Source: a virus
Strand: one strand, 5' to 3'
Virus record (IMG/VR): IMGVR_UViG_3300042197_002134
Span: 1-26,665 of that record
Length of the DNA stretch: 26,665 bases
Position numbers and translations under genes: made by a program. Positions within the stretch are counted from its first letter, which is position 1. The number at the start of each line of letters is the position of its first letter. The notes below the pieces were generated by a model. It searched no databases, was not told where the DNA came from, and saw nothing but the letters and a program-made list of their open reading frames with translations. Positions 1 through 10,460 of this stretch are shown in pieces.

Positions 1-3000
1 ACCAACATAATATTCTAATGCTTCCCAAGTTTTTGGGTTTTGTGTTTTCGATTGAGCCAATGGCACTTCAGGTGGTAGATTACCAAACTCATATGGACTA
101 TAGTTTATTGGGTTTTCAATAAATTGAGTAGAGAAAGTATAAAATAGTCTTCTATTAAAATTACTTGGATTTCCGAATTTAAAAGCAATGTTATAATTTA
201 AAAATCCACTTAGGGCTTGTTGGAATGTTGTATTTTGATTATCTATTGCTGACTGAAGTTTTGTTTCGGGTGAAGTTCCTGTTGGTTTTGAAACTTTCAT
301 TAAATTTCTCATTAGAAGATGAAAGTTTTGATAACTTTTTTCAACGTCGGGAACTTGGTTTTGACTTTGTTGTGCAGTGACTTGTAAATTGTCTTTAGAT
401 TGATTCGAAGGTAAAATATCAACGTAATCATAAATGGATCTACTAAAGTTCAAAAAGTGAGTTTCGAAATCATCTAATAATTGTATTTCAAAGGTTGTGA
501 ATAATTCTTCAAAATTAGTGTAGTCGTTTATTTTACCTGAAATCAAAAAGTTTTGTTGATCTTTTTCGTTATTTATTATTTGTTTAAGATATGTTCCAGG
601 ATTGTTTTTAACAAGTTTTTGATTATCAAACCAACCGTATTGAGGACAATTCCAAAATAACCTCACACTACCATTAAAAAGTGAGGGGTTGTTTGATATT
701 TCAACTTTCATATTTCCATTTTTAAACGCCTCTTCTTTTGCTTGATTAAAATTGGATCCGAATGATGGTAAAATGTAGTAGTTATCAGGTTCTACATTTG
801 ACCTAACTAATAAAGACCAAGGTGAAACTCTCATTGTTCTACTCGCGTTATTTGGGTCAAATCCTGGTAATTCAAAAAGATTTGAATTTGTTGTGTTAAA
901 CATTAAAAGTTTTTCATCATTCAAATAACCTTGTATTGTTGTGGATGAAATTCCTTGAGTATATGAGTTCAAAACTACAAATGACGAATTAGTTGGTGGA
1001 GCGATGTTTGTTGTTTGATATAAACCAATACCACCCGTTGTTCCTGATATTTGTGAAATAATCTTAACATCACCACTTAAGAAAGGTCCATTTATTATAG
1101 TCCCTCCAGATAATACATTATTTGTTATTTGAGTGACTTGTATAGGTGGGTTGATTACAGTAAAATTAAAGGTCTGTGCAGATACTGAACTTACCTTACA
1201 TACTAAATTGGGTGTTGAAACTCCACTTACTATTTTTTGAACAGTAACTCCAGTTGTTGAAGATCCACTAAATATTTGTCCCACCTCTACAGGGACTGTA
1301 GAATTATTTGTTACGTTCGCGTAAGTTCCTAATATAAATGTTAAACCTGAAAACGAAACATTAAATGGAAGTGGTGTCGTATAACTTCCTGTTCCACCCG
1401 TTACACCATTTATTTGTCCCGTAATTAAAATGTTTGCATTAAATTGTGGAATAAAAATTGTATCTCCACTCTGAATAAAATTATTGGTAATTGAGCTAAT
1501 AGTAATTCCTGTTCCATTAGACTCGCAAGTTCCTGTAACTTCGTAAGTTGAGCAGGATCCTGTTATATTTAAACCAAAGCAGTTTCCGTTATTTTGTGTT
1601 TGACCGCTAAATAATTTAAGTCCTTGGATAAAGACGTTATAGTCATCTATCAATTGTGGATAAAATCCTGTATTAATTTCTGTAAAGGGCGGAGTTCCAG
1701 TTGTGTTGTCTAAAACTAAACTTCTTGGTATTCCATCTAGAACTAAATTGTATGTATATGTAGTTGCTGAGTTTGCTGGATCCCAATTTTTTTTGTAGTT
1801 GAAATCTGTCCAAACATCATCTAAAATATCTTTTCCCGTTTTTTTATATACTTTATATCTGTGCCATATTGATCCATATTTCAAAATCCAAGCGTAGGGT
1901 AATTTATGAACTGCACCGAACTTTTTTAAAGTGGAGACTATGTAGTCTAAATCATTCACACTACCATTACTTAAGGTTCTATATTTTTCTCTTAGTGTCG
2001 CCAAAGGCAAACTATTCAAAAATAGATAAGCCGCCAACTTATATGGTGATGTTTCTCTTTGATTGTATCTAAAATTATTAACTCCTTTTTGAATAGCGTT
2101 TATAAAGTAAGGACTATTCAACATTGACGTAGTTTGATTTCTTGTTAAGAAATTATCATAGTTTTCGTAAAACAAATTACCCTCAGTTGCAAATTGATTT
2201 TTGTATGTTCTACCTTCGTAAAAATTTTTAAAGGATAGGATTAAAGAATTTCCAGTAAATGATAGGAAATTAAAATGTGTAAATGGTCTTTTATCATTTA
2301 CGGTGTCGTTTAAATCAAAGTTTACTAAAGTTTTTTGAATGTCGTTATAACTGATTACGTTTTTGGTGTCGTAAACTTCATTAACATTATTTAACGCCTT
2401 TCCGTTTGCTAAGTTATTTTTATCCCATTTAAAATCTATAATCGGATATGTATCAACAAAATCAAATTCATTCGTTATTGATGTTCCTGTGAAATATTTG
2501 TCTAGATTAACCAAACTTTTTGCATTTGATAAAGAAACACTTGGTTGTGATTTTAATGAATCAAATATATCACCATTTAGAATAACGTTTGGATTAGAAA
2601 CATCGTTTCTAATATATGGTGTTACAAACTCTCCCCTTACAAAGTTTTGCCAACTTTCCCCTTGTCCTTGATTTGATATGTGTTTTAAAAAAGGAACATA
2701 GTTTGTGCTATTTAATAGATACTCTTTAATTTTTTTAATTAAAAATGGATTGTCGGCACCCAAACTTTGCAACATGTTAACGGCTTCATTGTCCGCTTCA
2801 ACTTCATAAATAGAATAAACATAACCCGATTTTTTGTTAAATCTTGCATAGAATGAGTTTAACATCAATCGTTCATATATTTCATAAAAATATTTTGACT
2901 CCTCCTTATTTTGAAATACTTCGTTTGAAACTGCGAAATCTATTGAGTTAAGTGAAATTCTTGTTGGTTGTGTATTTGTTTCAAATACCACAGTATCAGC

Positions 3001-5007
3001 ATTTGCCGTTGTTTGTCTTTGAGTATAACCTTTAATGAATTGCTCAACAAACTCAACCTCAGGCCAAACTTCAGGATTGTATGCTCGGTATGATGAAGCA
3101 ACGGTTTGATCGCCAGGATATATAATTTCAAACTTTTCTTTTTTATCATCACCAACAGATTCTCTAATAACTTGTGGCCATGGATATATTGGTTCGTTGT
3201 TTTGTGTTGATGTTTTAATGTCGACACTTGGTGCCGTAGTTTGACTTCCAAAAATTGCAGCTCTTCTATATGTGTTTTCTCTTTGATCCCAAGCTTTTTT
3301 ATGAACGTCATCTAAAAGACGTAAGAAGGCTTCCCCTTGACAATAAAAAACCGCCAAGATATTTCTAACACTTGGGACAAATCCCAAACTACCATTTCCC
3401 TGACTATTAAACTTAGTTGCTAAACTGGCGGTTATTTCAGTTTCAACTTGTTTTCTTTTCTCTCCTGCTGTTTTGGAGACATCATCCGTTATAGAAATAA
3501 ATGATTTTGGTCCTTCAAAGAAATACGAGACATCGAAGTTTTTTAATAGTTGGGCTTGTAGAGTTGTTTTAAATTGTTGAATAACAGCGTCACTTTCTTT
3601 AAAATCACCAGTAGGCGCATTTTTTTGAGACACATAAGTTTTTACTAAGTCTATTTCATCAAGGGATATTTTCTTTTGGAATGTTTGAAGTGTTATAGGA
3701 ACCGGAATGCTTGATGTTGTTGTAATACCTCCAATAGTGTATTTACCATCGGCCCCAAAAACGCTATTTTGTGCTAAGACATCATTGTATTTTTTTACCT
3801 CACTTTCTAATTTTGTTGCTGCGTCCACCTTAAATGATGCGGTCGACTCTTTGAATAGATAAACGTTTTGTGCATTAGTTTTCAACACAATAGGATTATC
3901 TTTATCCATGTAGGTCGCAAACCAAGACGAATTAGAAAAGTAAAATATGTTTTGTTGGTAATTTAGAAGATTAGTTTGATATACTGTCATATCGGTCAAC
4001 ACGCCCATATTTTCATCTTGGAATTGCTGTAGAATTGTTTTGATAAAGTTTTGTAGTCTATATTTTAATTGCTGAAGTGTTATTTCAGGAAAATTATCAT
4101 CGATCAATCCTTTTGATTTATAGATAGAATATACTTCTTTCATTTTTTGGTATCCACGACTAACAACGACTGGTGTTGTTGCAGTTTGAGTTGTTTTAAT
4201 TTCGTTTCCTTGTTCGACAGAAACGGGCGTTTGTGTTACAACATTATTATACATTTGAGGAACGGCCATTAACGCCCCAAAATTCACATATGATAAAAGC
4301 GTGTATTTGTATCCATAAAATTGTAACGACACACTAAAGTTATGAGTTTGAGGATCAAACCTTGATGTGAAAGATTGTAGCATTATTGGAAACTTTATGG
4401 CCTTTCCAAAATATCCTTTTAATGTTAGTGTAAATTGTGGGTAAGGTAATTGAAAGAAAGCTGCGTATGGCGAATCATTTCCCCCTTCAAATAATGTTCT
4501 TCCTTTTACGTCTTCGAGCTCGATATTGATAACAGGTAAAAATGACGTATCGATTTTTAATTTGATTGTTTTCATTCCTAACAATCCATTATCAACCGCA
4601 CCTGGAGTTCCGTTTGAATAAAGATTTTGTTTGATATAATAGTCATCAGACTTGTTAGGGTTCTTAACTGCAGTTTGTTTTGGTTGATTTACTCCTTGAC
4701 CTGTTAAAGTGTCCTTTCCCGTTAATTCATCAGACCAAGCAGTATTTAAAAATGTTTTATGTCCAGGGTTCAAAAAATTTATCTTACCAACTGAAATTGT
4801 TCGAGATGAATCGTTCATGGCAGAACCCACTGCAAGTTTTGTTCTTGGAAGCACATTACATTCCAAATTAGCATACATAACTAAATCTTCTTGTCTTACT
4901 AACCTATCACTTACATTACCTTCTTCATCAATAACTTTATTTGGATCGATAAGACTTATATTGTCGTAGTCTAATTCAACTAATATGTTTTCTTGTTTAT
5001 CTACCAT
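1..5007 (-). CDS. Giant baseplate/tail structural protein (3' end outside window)
   Basis: The frame is open from an ATG at 5007 to the window edge without a stop, giving at least 1669 residues. The start overlaps the gp53-like gene's end by 11 bases, so the two are probably translated together in the baseplate operon. The N-terminal third has a beta-rich section (about residues 145-250) with alternating hydrophobic strands and motifs such as FQLPYPQFTLTLKGYFGK. Around residues 1170-1211 and 1292-1333 there are two copies of a small beta repeat, each beginning with ITNN and ending in a TGG-x-G-x-Y turn. No enzymatic motif was seen. The context (gp53, tape measure, tube, sheath) and the size indicate a baseplate or baseplate-attached component. 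I do not recognise a T4 counterpart. The structural role is inferred from position; the open frame is seen directly. Confidence 0.8.
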   Translation of the reverse strand, partial: MVDKQENILVELDYDNISLIDPNKVIDEEGNVSDRLVRQEDLVMYANLECNVLPRTKLAVGSAMNDSSRTISVGKINFLNPGHKTFLNTAWSDELTGKDTLTGQGVNQPKQTAVKNPNKSDDYYIKQNLYSNGTPGAVDNGLLGMKTIKLKIDTSFLPVINIELEDVKGRTLFEGGNDSPYAAFFQLPYPQFTLTLKGYFGKAIKFPIMLQSFTSRFDPQTHNFSVSLQFYGYKYTLLSYVNFGALMAVPQMYNNVVTQTPVSVEQGNEIKTTQTATTPVVVSRGYQKMKEVYSIYKSKGLIDDNFPEITLQQLKYRLQNFIKTILQQFQDENMGVLTDMTVYQTNLLNYQQNIFYFSNSSWFATYMDKDNPIVLKTNAQNVYLFKESTASFKVDAATKLESEVKKYNDVLAQNSVFGADGKYTIGGITTTSSIPVPITLQTFQKKISLDEIDLVKTYVSQKNAPTGDFKESDAVIQQFKTTLQAQLLKNFDVSYFFEGPKSFISITDDVSKTAGEKRKQVETEITASLATKFNSQGNGSLGFVPSVRNILAVFYCQGEAFLRLLDDVHKKAWDQRENTYRRAAIFGSQTTAPSVDIKTSTQNNEPIYPWPQVIRESVGDDKKEKFEIIYPGDQTVASSYRAYNPEVWPEVEFVEQFIKGYTQRQTTANADTVVFETNTQPTRISLNSIDFAVSNEVFQNKEESKYFYEIYERLMLNSFYARFNKKSGYVYSIYEVEADNEAVNMLQSLGADNPFLIKKIKEYLLNSTNYVPFLKHISNQGQGESWQNFVRGEFVTPYIRNDVSNPNVILNGDIFDSLKSQPSVSLSNAKSLVNLDKYFTGTSITNEFDFVDTYPIIDFKWDKNNLANGKALNNVNEVYDTKNVISYNDIQKTLVNFDLNDTVNDKRPFTHFNFLSFTGNSLILSFKNFYEGRTYKNQFATEGNLFYENYDNFLTRNQTTSMLNSPYFINAIQKGVNNFRYNQRETSPYKLAAYLFLNSLPLATLREKYRTLSNGSVNDLDYIVSTLKKFGAVHKLPYAWILKYGSIWHRYKVYKKTGKDILDDVWTDFNYKKNWDPANSATTYTYNLVLDGIPRSLVLDNTTGTPPFTEINTGFYPQLIDDYNVFIQGLKLFSGQTQNNGNCFGLNITGSCSTYEVTGTCESNGTGITISSITNNFIQSGDTIFIPQFNANILITGQINGVTGGTGSYTTPLPFNVSFSGLTFILGTYANVTNNSTVPVEVGQIFSGSSTTGVTVQKIVSGVSTPNLVCKVSSVSAQTFNFTVINPPIQVTQITNNVLSGGTIINGPFLSGDVKIISQISGTTGGIGLYQTTNIAPPTNSSFVVLNSYTQGISSTTIQGYLNDEKLLMFNTTNSNLFELPGFDPNNASRTMRVSPWSLLVRSNVEPDNYYILPSFGSNFNQAKEEAFKNGNMKVEISNNPSLFNGSVRLFWNCPQYGWFDNQKLVKNNPGTYLKQIINNEKDQQNFLISGKINDYTNFEELFTTFEIQLLDDFETHFLNFSRSIYDYVDILPSNQSKDNLQVTAQQSQNQVPDVEKSYQNFHLLMRNLMKVSKPTGTSPETKLQSAIDNQNTTFQQALSGFLNYNIAFKFGNPSNFNRRLFYTFSTQFIENPINYSPYEFGNLPPEVPLAQSKTQNPKTWEALEYYVG

Positions 5008-5320
5008 AATAGAAAAAATAATTTTCGTATGCGTTTTTATAATCTTGTAATGAAGCTATTAAAGGAAATGGAATTGTCAATATAGCACCGTCGGGTATTG
5101 AGTATTCATTTCCCGAATATTGGGGGTTTGCCATTTGTATTAACCAACCAAAATAAGGTGTTCCGTAGAATTGTTGAGATATTTTATCTAATCTACTTTG
5201 ACCGACCTTGAATATGTAATTTTTATCTGAAGTTTTTGATGGAACCTGAACAAATGGAAGAACGGTTTGTTGTCCATTTATTAAAAAGTCAGAATATCTG
5301 TTCCAATATTGTAATGCCAT
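4997..5320 (-). CDS. gp53: Baseplate wedge protein, gp53-like with LysM-type fold
   Basis: A 107-residue protein whose middle (about residues 35-85) resembles the LysM-like core of T4 gp53, the wedge subunit that locks the baseplate together. Visible signatures are a FKVGQSRLDKISQQFYG segment, then a YFGWLIQMANPQ stretch and an IPDGAILTIP ending typical of LysM-like domains. It is shorter than T4 gp53 (about 196 residues) and seems to hold only this core plus short flanks. The ATG lies one base after the stop of the 1695-aa gene, and its stop overlaps the next gene by 11 bases, which fits a tightly coupled baseplate operon. A generic LysM tail protein is the main alternative. Confidence 0.8.
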   Translation of the reverse strand: MALQYWNRYSDFLINGQQTVLPFVQVPSKTSDKNYIFKVGQSRLDKISQQFYGTPYFGWLIQMANPQYSGNEYSIPDGAILTIPFPLIASLQDYKNAYENYFFYYGR

Positions 5321-5321
5321 T

Positions 5322-8300
5322 TTAATTTAATGTTACTTTACCATTGAAGGTTTGTTTATCTTGATTTAAGTTTTGGTTGGAATAAAGATCTTTTAATTTT
5401 TTTGTTCTACCACTAACATCGTCAGTAGCAGGATAAAGGTAATTACAAGTTTTAACCGTATTGTCAGGAACTTTCCAAGTTGTTGCTGTTTTGAAGAAAT
5501 CAGTTTCTTGTATTTTTTTGGTGAATTGGTCTTTGAATCCGTTTTGTAATTGTGTGTAATTATCTCTTAAACTTTCTGACTTTAGTCTTATACCCTCGAC
5601 CATTTGTGTGTTCTGTTTTATTTCGGGACCATTAGATAAATCATTAATAAATGTTGTTAAAAATTCAGGATTTGTAAATAATGGGGTGCAAAGTATATAA
5701 AATCTATTTGCCTCACAATCATTAATTGTGAATGGTGAAAATCCATTAACTTCTAATCTACAGTTTCCAGCATTTTCTACAGTAGAATTATTTTCTTTAT
5801 ATAAATCTTTTGTCATTTCAAAAGTTTGAAGTTCGGTTTCAAAATTATTTATGGTTGAAACAACGCTGTAAGTCGCATCACTTGTATAAACATCAAAAAT
5901 CCCACCTTGGGCGTTTTCACCAAAAAAAGTATCACCACTAAGTTGATATACAAGTGGTTCATTTGATGGACTCATATTTCCATCGGTTTGCGAACATATT
6001 ACATCTAATTGTCTAAAAATATAGTTCAGCTCATTTTGTATATTGGTTATATTTGTGGTGTTATTTAATATAACATCCAAAATCGCATTTTGTCTTTGAC
6101 TTACAATATTCGATAACTTTTCTTGAAGCTCCCTTATTTGTTTTGCAGTTGGGTCAAACTCTGGACTATTTAAGTATGAAGTAAAAGGATCTTTTTTATT
6201 TTCTATATCTTTTTTTACTTCGATCACAAGTTTCTCAACTAACTCCTGATATTTATTTGTTTTTCCATAAATTTTACCTTCTTTCTTTTGACTTGTATAT
6301 TCCGATAATAATCCTTTGGTATAATTTCTATTTTTATTTGCAATTTGTAAGGCACCATACCCGTAATCACTATTGATTTTGTATAATGAATCATAGTAAG
6401 TTTTAAAATATTGTTGGAGTTTTTCACTTAATGATGCGTATAAACCTGAGTAATCCATAACTGTTGTATCAACAATAGTTCCGATTGTAGAATCTCCTCG
6501 TCTCGGTTGAACGCTGTTAATTGCCTGTATTTGTTGTTCTCCAACTGGAGGTAATCCTCCTGTTATCTTTTCGACAACATATTTGTCCAATTTACTTGTA
6601 TCTTCTGTCGGAGTTGCTCTTTCATCATACACTTCTGTATTTGCATAATAATTGAAAGAAAGTGCGTTTTGTAATTCTTGAACAGGTTCTTTAAGCCCCA
6701 TCCCTCCGATTATATTAAATGACAGTGTAATTTTTGCCAACATGGGTTGAACTCCAATACCTTCAGGATTAATGTCTAACCCCTCAAATGTAATTCCCAA
6801 ACTATTAGGTATTATTTTCGTATGGAAAAAATCTCCAATTCTTAAAACTAAAACCGGTGGAGCTCCAAATGATGTGTTAAGTGCGTCATTATATTTAGGT
6901 CTACCGTCAGGTCCAATAACAGGAATTGTTTGACCTGGTCTTGTGCATTGATGAAGAAAGTTTAATCTAGCATTTAAACCTTCAGGAGTCATCGAGTGAA
7001 ACGCCGGGTTGAAAAACTTTATACGATCTTTTATCGTATCATAGACCATAGGATCTGTTTCTTTAATAACTTGGAAATAATCGCATTCAGTGAACAAATT
7101 TCTAAGTATTTTTTTGGATATTCCGTCTTTAATTTTTTGTTCTACGGTAAGTTGGGGCTCGGGTTTAACGCTTTGAGTTGGTTCTGTTTGGATGTTTTGG
7201 ACGTTATCTACGTTTGCGTTTGTACTTCCGCTTGGATTTGTAACCACGGTAGGAGGTGTTGGTTGTTCTATTTTGGATGCAATAATTTTTGTTATATACA
7301 CTCTCCTACAAGCCATGGCAGGAATACTAAAAACTTGTGAAACTGGTTGGACTGGATTTCCTGCCACATCTAAATTTTTAATGTCTTGAGTACAATTCAC
7401 TTCTGCAGTTAAAAAATCACCACCACTTGCTGTGGTAACTGTGGCATCATTTGGATCGGTTGTTCCTGAAGCCGCTGCTCTTGATTTTGGTATTGATATT
7501 GTTTCACCTTTAGCAGTCAAATTTACTTTGAAATTACCACTACTAATATAGGTGCTTATTGCAGTTCCATCTTTCAAAACTTGTTTCGAAAACCATTGCT
7601 CCACAGAATTATTTCTTCTTTGTGATAATTTGTCATTATAAGAAACAGATGCAGTCGGTGATGCGGACCCTACCATTTGAATTTCAACTTTACCTTTATT
7701 TGTTAATATATCGTCAATCTGTGGTAATAATTTGTCTTTAATAGCACTAAAATTACCTTCTACAATTTCAGTAAAAAAGTTCGAAACGTTTGCTCCTGAA
7801 AAAATAGTTGGGCTCCCTTCAGGTTGCACTTTAGCAGGTGCTTTTTGTTGGTATATAGTTTTATTTCCAATATAACCATTATACCAATAATCAAATGGTT
7901 GGCTCGCAACCACTGCCGTTGAGTTAGTGCATTCGGGACAATCGTTGTCAAAATAAAATCCTAATCCTTCAAATTCATTTAATGGAACATCAACAGTTGC
8001 AGGAGTACCAGCAGTAGTGGTTCCATTATTAGTTTGTCCTCCTGGTGTAAAAACTCCTTCTGCATTACCTGGTTTATCAGTTTCAATATTAGCAGGAATG
8101 TTCTGTAAAACCTGTATTTGTTCTTCTGTTGTTAATCGTGGGTTATTTAATATTTGTTGATATGTAAATAAATCTTTTGTTGGGATTGTATTAAATTTAA
8201 TACCTAACTCATATAAATCATATTTAACACAACCGGCATAGAAAGAATCAACAATACTTTGAACTCTTTCTTTTCCAGCGCCTTTTAATTGTTTTTCAAT

Positions 8301-10409
8301 TATTGTGTTCATCATAGCAGGATTATCGACAATAATCGTCCAATTTAATGAACCTGATCTTGCAGTATTTTTATATGTATATATTGGTTCTGGTCTTCCA
8401 ATAAATGTTGTTGTTGTAAAATCAGGTTTAGAATCATCAGAAAATTTTAAATCGTATGGTGGAAACCACATTATCCTACCTCCGTTTGGACCTCTTTCAC
8501 AAACAGGCAAGTCATCATAAGTAAATCCTGGTCTATCAGAAGTTCTCCAAGCTAAGTTTTCTAATGAGAACATATATTTTTTAACTTTACCATCAACAAT
8601 ATTTGTCGATCCAGGATTTCTTAATGGTGCAATATTCAAATTATACGTGTTGTCAAATATTGAATAGTCAAATCTTCTTCCTGATTTTGTAATACCATCT
8701 GTCTTTTGTAAATCGGCAAATGTATAATACGGAGTATCTTTTTGAAATATTCTACAATATTCGAGACCCGCCTGTGTTCCATCGGCTTGATTTACATATG
8801 ATAAGACTTGAGATCCTTTAGTTATTTCTTTATATCCATCGTTAAAGACTTTAGAGACTTGGTTAATAGCGGTTCCGACGTGTTTTAGTCTTGTTTGTCC
8901 TTGTACTTGGTCGGCTGAATCAACAAGTCTTTGTGTTTCGTATAAAATTGATCCAGGTCTAAACTCAATATCGGTTGATTGATATTGTAGATAATCCGCA
9001 GAAATTTGATTAAACTCGTCGTCCAAACTACCAGCTCCACCGCCCGCTGTGGCTCTAAACCCCGCATTTGGTTTATATTTAGGTGAAGTCCATATTAATT
9101 GACCTGAAGTTCCACCTCCATCAGTATATGATCTTCCTTTTAAACCAAACTTAATTGTCTCTTCATTTCCTTCATATAATATTCCTAACTCTTGTGGTCC
9201 ATATACAATACTTTGTTGTTGAACCCCAAATTGGTTTACTGGAAGTTGATTCGGAGGTCCGTCAATTTGAGCGGGTTCAGAATTCTGACTACCAACGTAA
9301 TATCCCGATGATTGTGCTTTATCTTGGTCAAATAACCTATTTATTGCGGCCGAGGCTCCCGCAATTAAACCACCAATTAATCCTCTGTTATATGCTGGTC
9401 TGTATAAATTATAATCTAATGCTGAAAATAAAGCGGATCGTGTTCCGTTACCTGTATTTGCAACAAATATTTCAGATGGTGTTCTATACTTGTTGATTAT
9501 AGGTGCTAATAAACCACCAGTTAGATTATTTACAACACCTAAAGCCGCTTCAGTTTGTGGTTTGTTTATAGGGTTGTCATCATCAAAATAATCTCCTGGT
9601 ATAAACGAAACGGGAAAGTAAGTTCCTGTCAATCTATTTGCCAATGAAACTGCTGCTAACACAGGATTTTCTGGTACCGTAATTCTCCAATCACGTATGA
9701 AAAAAGGTTGTTGTCCTGTTGCTAATAAACTAGCGGAAAATGGATCACTTATTGTGTCCAAATTTATAACACCAATTGTTGCTTGTTGTATTTCTTGAGA
9801 AACTCTTTCATTAAACGCAAATTTTAATTGCGATGCGCCTATTTGAGCTAAGAAAGTGTCAGATGATAGAGGCCCGTTAGATCCAATTGGATCGTCCTGA
9901 AATACTATATTAAACGTAGGGTAGGATGAATAATTATAATATCCAGGATCCCAATATGGCTGATAAATGTTTCCTGCATTTTGTATATCAGTTATTATAA
10001 TTAAATCTTTATAACCACCGCTTGGACCCCACTTATTTGTAACATAAGCAGATTCAATATAAAATTCATTAACAACATCTAAATTAGTCCCTTGTCTTGG
10101 ATAATAAGGTCCTTGATTTGTTCCTTCAGGATTGTTTGTTGACGCAACACTATTCAACCCGATAGGACTACCAAATCCACCCTCAGGTCCGTATTCATTA
10201 AGGGGGTATAGGTCAGTTGCAAATAGATTAGTGGAGACATAGTTGTTTGGTGAATCGACCACATTTGAAACCGTTAGGTTTGTTTCATAATTAATTGGAT
10301 TTCCTGGTGAAGCGTAACTTCCAGGAACGTTGTATGCTGGTAAGTTTCTTACCAACAATTGTTTTCTGAAAGATTCAGAATTACCAAAAGACAAAAAACT
10401 TTCAGCCAT
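5322..10409 (-). CDS. Giant baseplate/tail protein with an OmpA-like domain
   Basis: A complete 1695-residue protein in the baseplate operon, between the tape measure and gp53 genes. Roughly residues 875-1045 look like an OmpA C-terminal (peptidoglycan-associating) domain: a strand with QMVGSASPTAS, then SYNDKLSQRRNNSVEQWF, which matches the family's N-x-x-LS-x-x-R-x-x-x-V helix. A later section (about residues 1190-1290) is beta rich and looks like a virion assembly domain, for example VLVLRIGDFFHTKIIPNSLG. The last 350 residues are predicted helical and rich in Gln, Asn and Lys. No signal peptide or enzyme motif was seen. A T4 homologue is not obvious. OmpA-like domains bind peptidoglycan in cell envelope proteins; here one could anchor the baseplate to the wall after contraction, which is inference. 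A TATTTATA motif lies just upstream. Confidence 0.8.
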   Translation of the reverse strand: MAESFLSFGNSESFRKQLLVRNLPAYNVPGSYASPGNPINYETNLTVSNVVDSPNNYVSTNLFATDLYPLNEYGPEGGFGSPIGLNSVASTNNPEGTNQGPYYPRQGTNLDVVNEFYIESAYVTNKWGPSGGYKDLIIITDIQNAGNIYQPYWDPGYYNYSSYPTFNIVFQDDPIGSNGPLSSDTFLAQIGASQLKFAFNERVSQEIQQATIGVINLDTISDPFSASLLATGQQPFFIRDWRITVPENPVLAAVSLANRLTGTYFPVSFIPGDYFDDDNPINKPQTEAALGVVNNLTGGLLAPIINKYRTPSEIFVANTGNGTRSALFSALDYNLYRPAYNRGLIGGLIAGASAAINRLFDQDKAQSSGYYVGSQNSEPAQIDGPPNQLPVNQFGVQQQSIVYGPQELGILYEGNEETIKFGLKGRSYTDGGGTSGQLIWTSPKYKPNAGFRATAGGGAGSLDDEFNQISADYLQYQSTDIEFRPGSILYETQRLVDSADQVQGQTRLKHVGTAINQVSKVFNDGYKEITKGSQVLSYVNQADGTQAGLEYCRIFQKDTPYYTFADLQKTDGITKSGRRFDYSIFDNTYNLNIAPLRNPGSTNIVDGKVKKYMFSLENLAWRTSDRPGFTYDDLPVCERGPNGGRIMWFPPYDLKFSDDSKPDFTTTTFIGRPEPIYTYKNTARSGSLNWTIIVDNPAMMNTIIEKQLKGAGKERVQSIVDSFYAGCVKYDLYELGIKFNTIPTKDLFTYQQILNNPRLTTEEQIQVLQNIPANIETDKPGNAEGVFTPGGQTNNGTTTAGTPATVDVPLNEFEGLGFYFDNDCPECTNSTAVVASQPFDYWYNGYIGNKTIYQQKAPAKVQPEGSPTIFSGANVSNFFTEIVEGNFSAIKDKLLPQIDDILTNKGKVEIQMVGSASPTASVSYNDKLSQRRNNSVEQWFSKQVLKDGTAISTYISSGNFKVNLTAKGETISIPKSRAAASGTTDPNDATVTTASGGDFLTAEVNCTQDIKNLDVAGNPVQPVSQVFSIPAMACRRVYITKIIASKIEQPTPPTVVTNPSGSTNANVDNVQNIQTEPTQSVKPEPQLTVEQKIKDGISKKILRNLFTECDYFQVIKETDPMVYDTIKDRIKFFNPAFHSMTPEGLNARLNFLHQCTRPGQTIPVIGPDGRPKYNDALNTSFGAPPVLVLRIGDFFHTKIIPNSLGITFEGLDINPEGIGVQPMLAKITLSFNIIGGMGLKEPVQELQNALSFNYYANTEVYDERATPTEDTSKLDKYVVEKITGGLPPVGEQQIQAINSVQPRRGDSTIGTIVDTTVMDYSGLYASLSEKLQQYFKTYYDSLYKINSDYGYGALQIANKNRNYTKGLLSEYTSQKKEGKIYGKTNKYQELVEKLVIEVKKDIENKKDPFTSYLNSPEFDPTAKQIRELQEKLSNIVSQRQNAILDVILNNTTNITNIQNELNYIFRQLDVICSQTDGNMSPSNEPLVYQLSGDTFFGENAQGGIFDVYTSDATYSVVSTINNFETELQTFEMTKDLYKENNSTVENAGNCRLEVNGFSPFTINDCEANRFYILCTPLFTNPEFLTTFINDLSNGPEIKQNTQMVEGIRLKSESLRDNYTQLQNGFKDQFTKKIQETDFFKTATTWKVPDNTVKTCNYLYPATDDVSGRTKKLKDLYSNQNLNQDKQTFNGKVTLN

Positions 10410-10417
10410 TTTTATTT

Positions 10418-10425
10418 TATAAATA
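10418..10425 (-). promoter_or_regulatory. TATTTATA motif upstream of the 1695-aa baseplate gene
   Basis: Read on the minus strand, this is TATTTATA, 8 bases before the ATG at 10409. The same octamer recurs ahead of most transcription units in the window on both strands, so it is a candidate phage promoter core. Confidence 0.5.
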
Positions 10426-10460
10426 GATAATAGGCTAGTTTTTTTTATAATAAAATATCA

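Noticed and set aside
2940-3311. A 123-codon minus-strand frame within the left-edge gene region.
   Set aside because: It lies in another frame of the same strand as the giant baseplate frame, which is open through the whole region and has better composition.
6996-7340. A 114-codon plus-strand frame inside the 1695-aa gene.
   Set aside because: Rich in Cys, Phe and Trp with no recognisable domain; an antisense shadow of a strongly supported gene.
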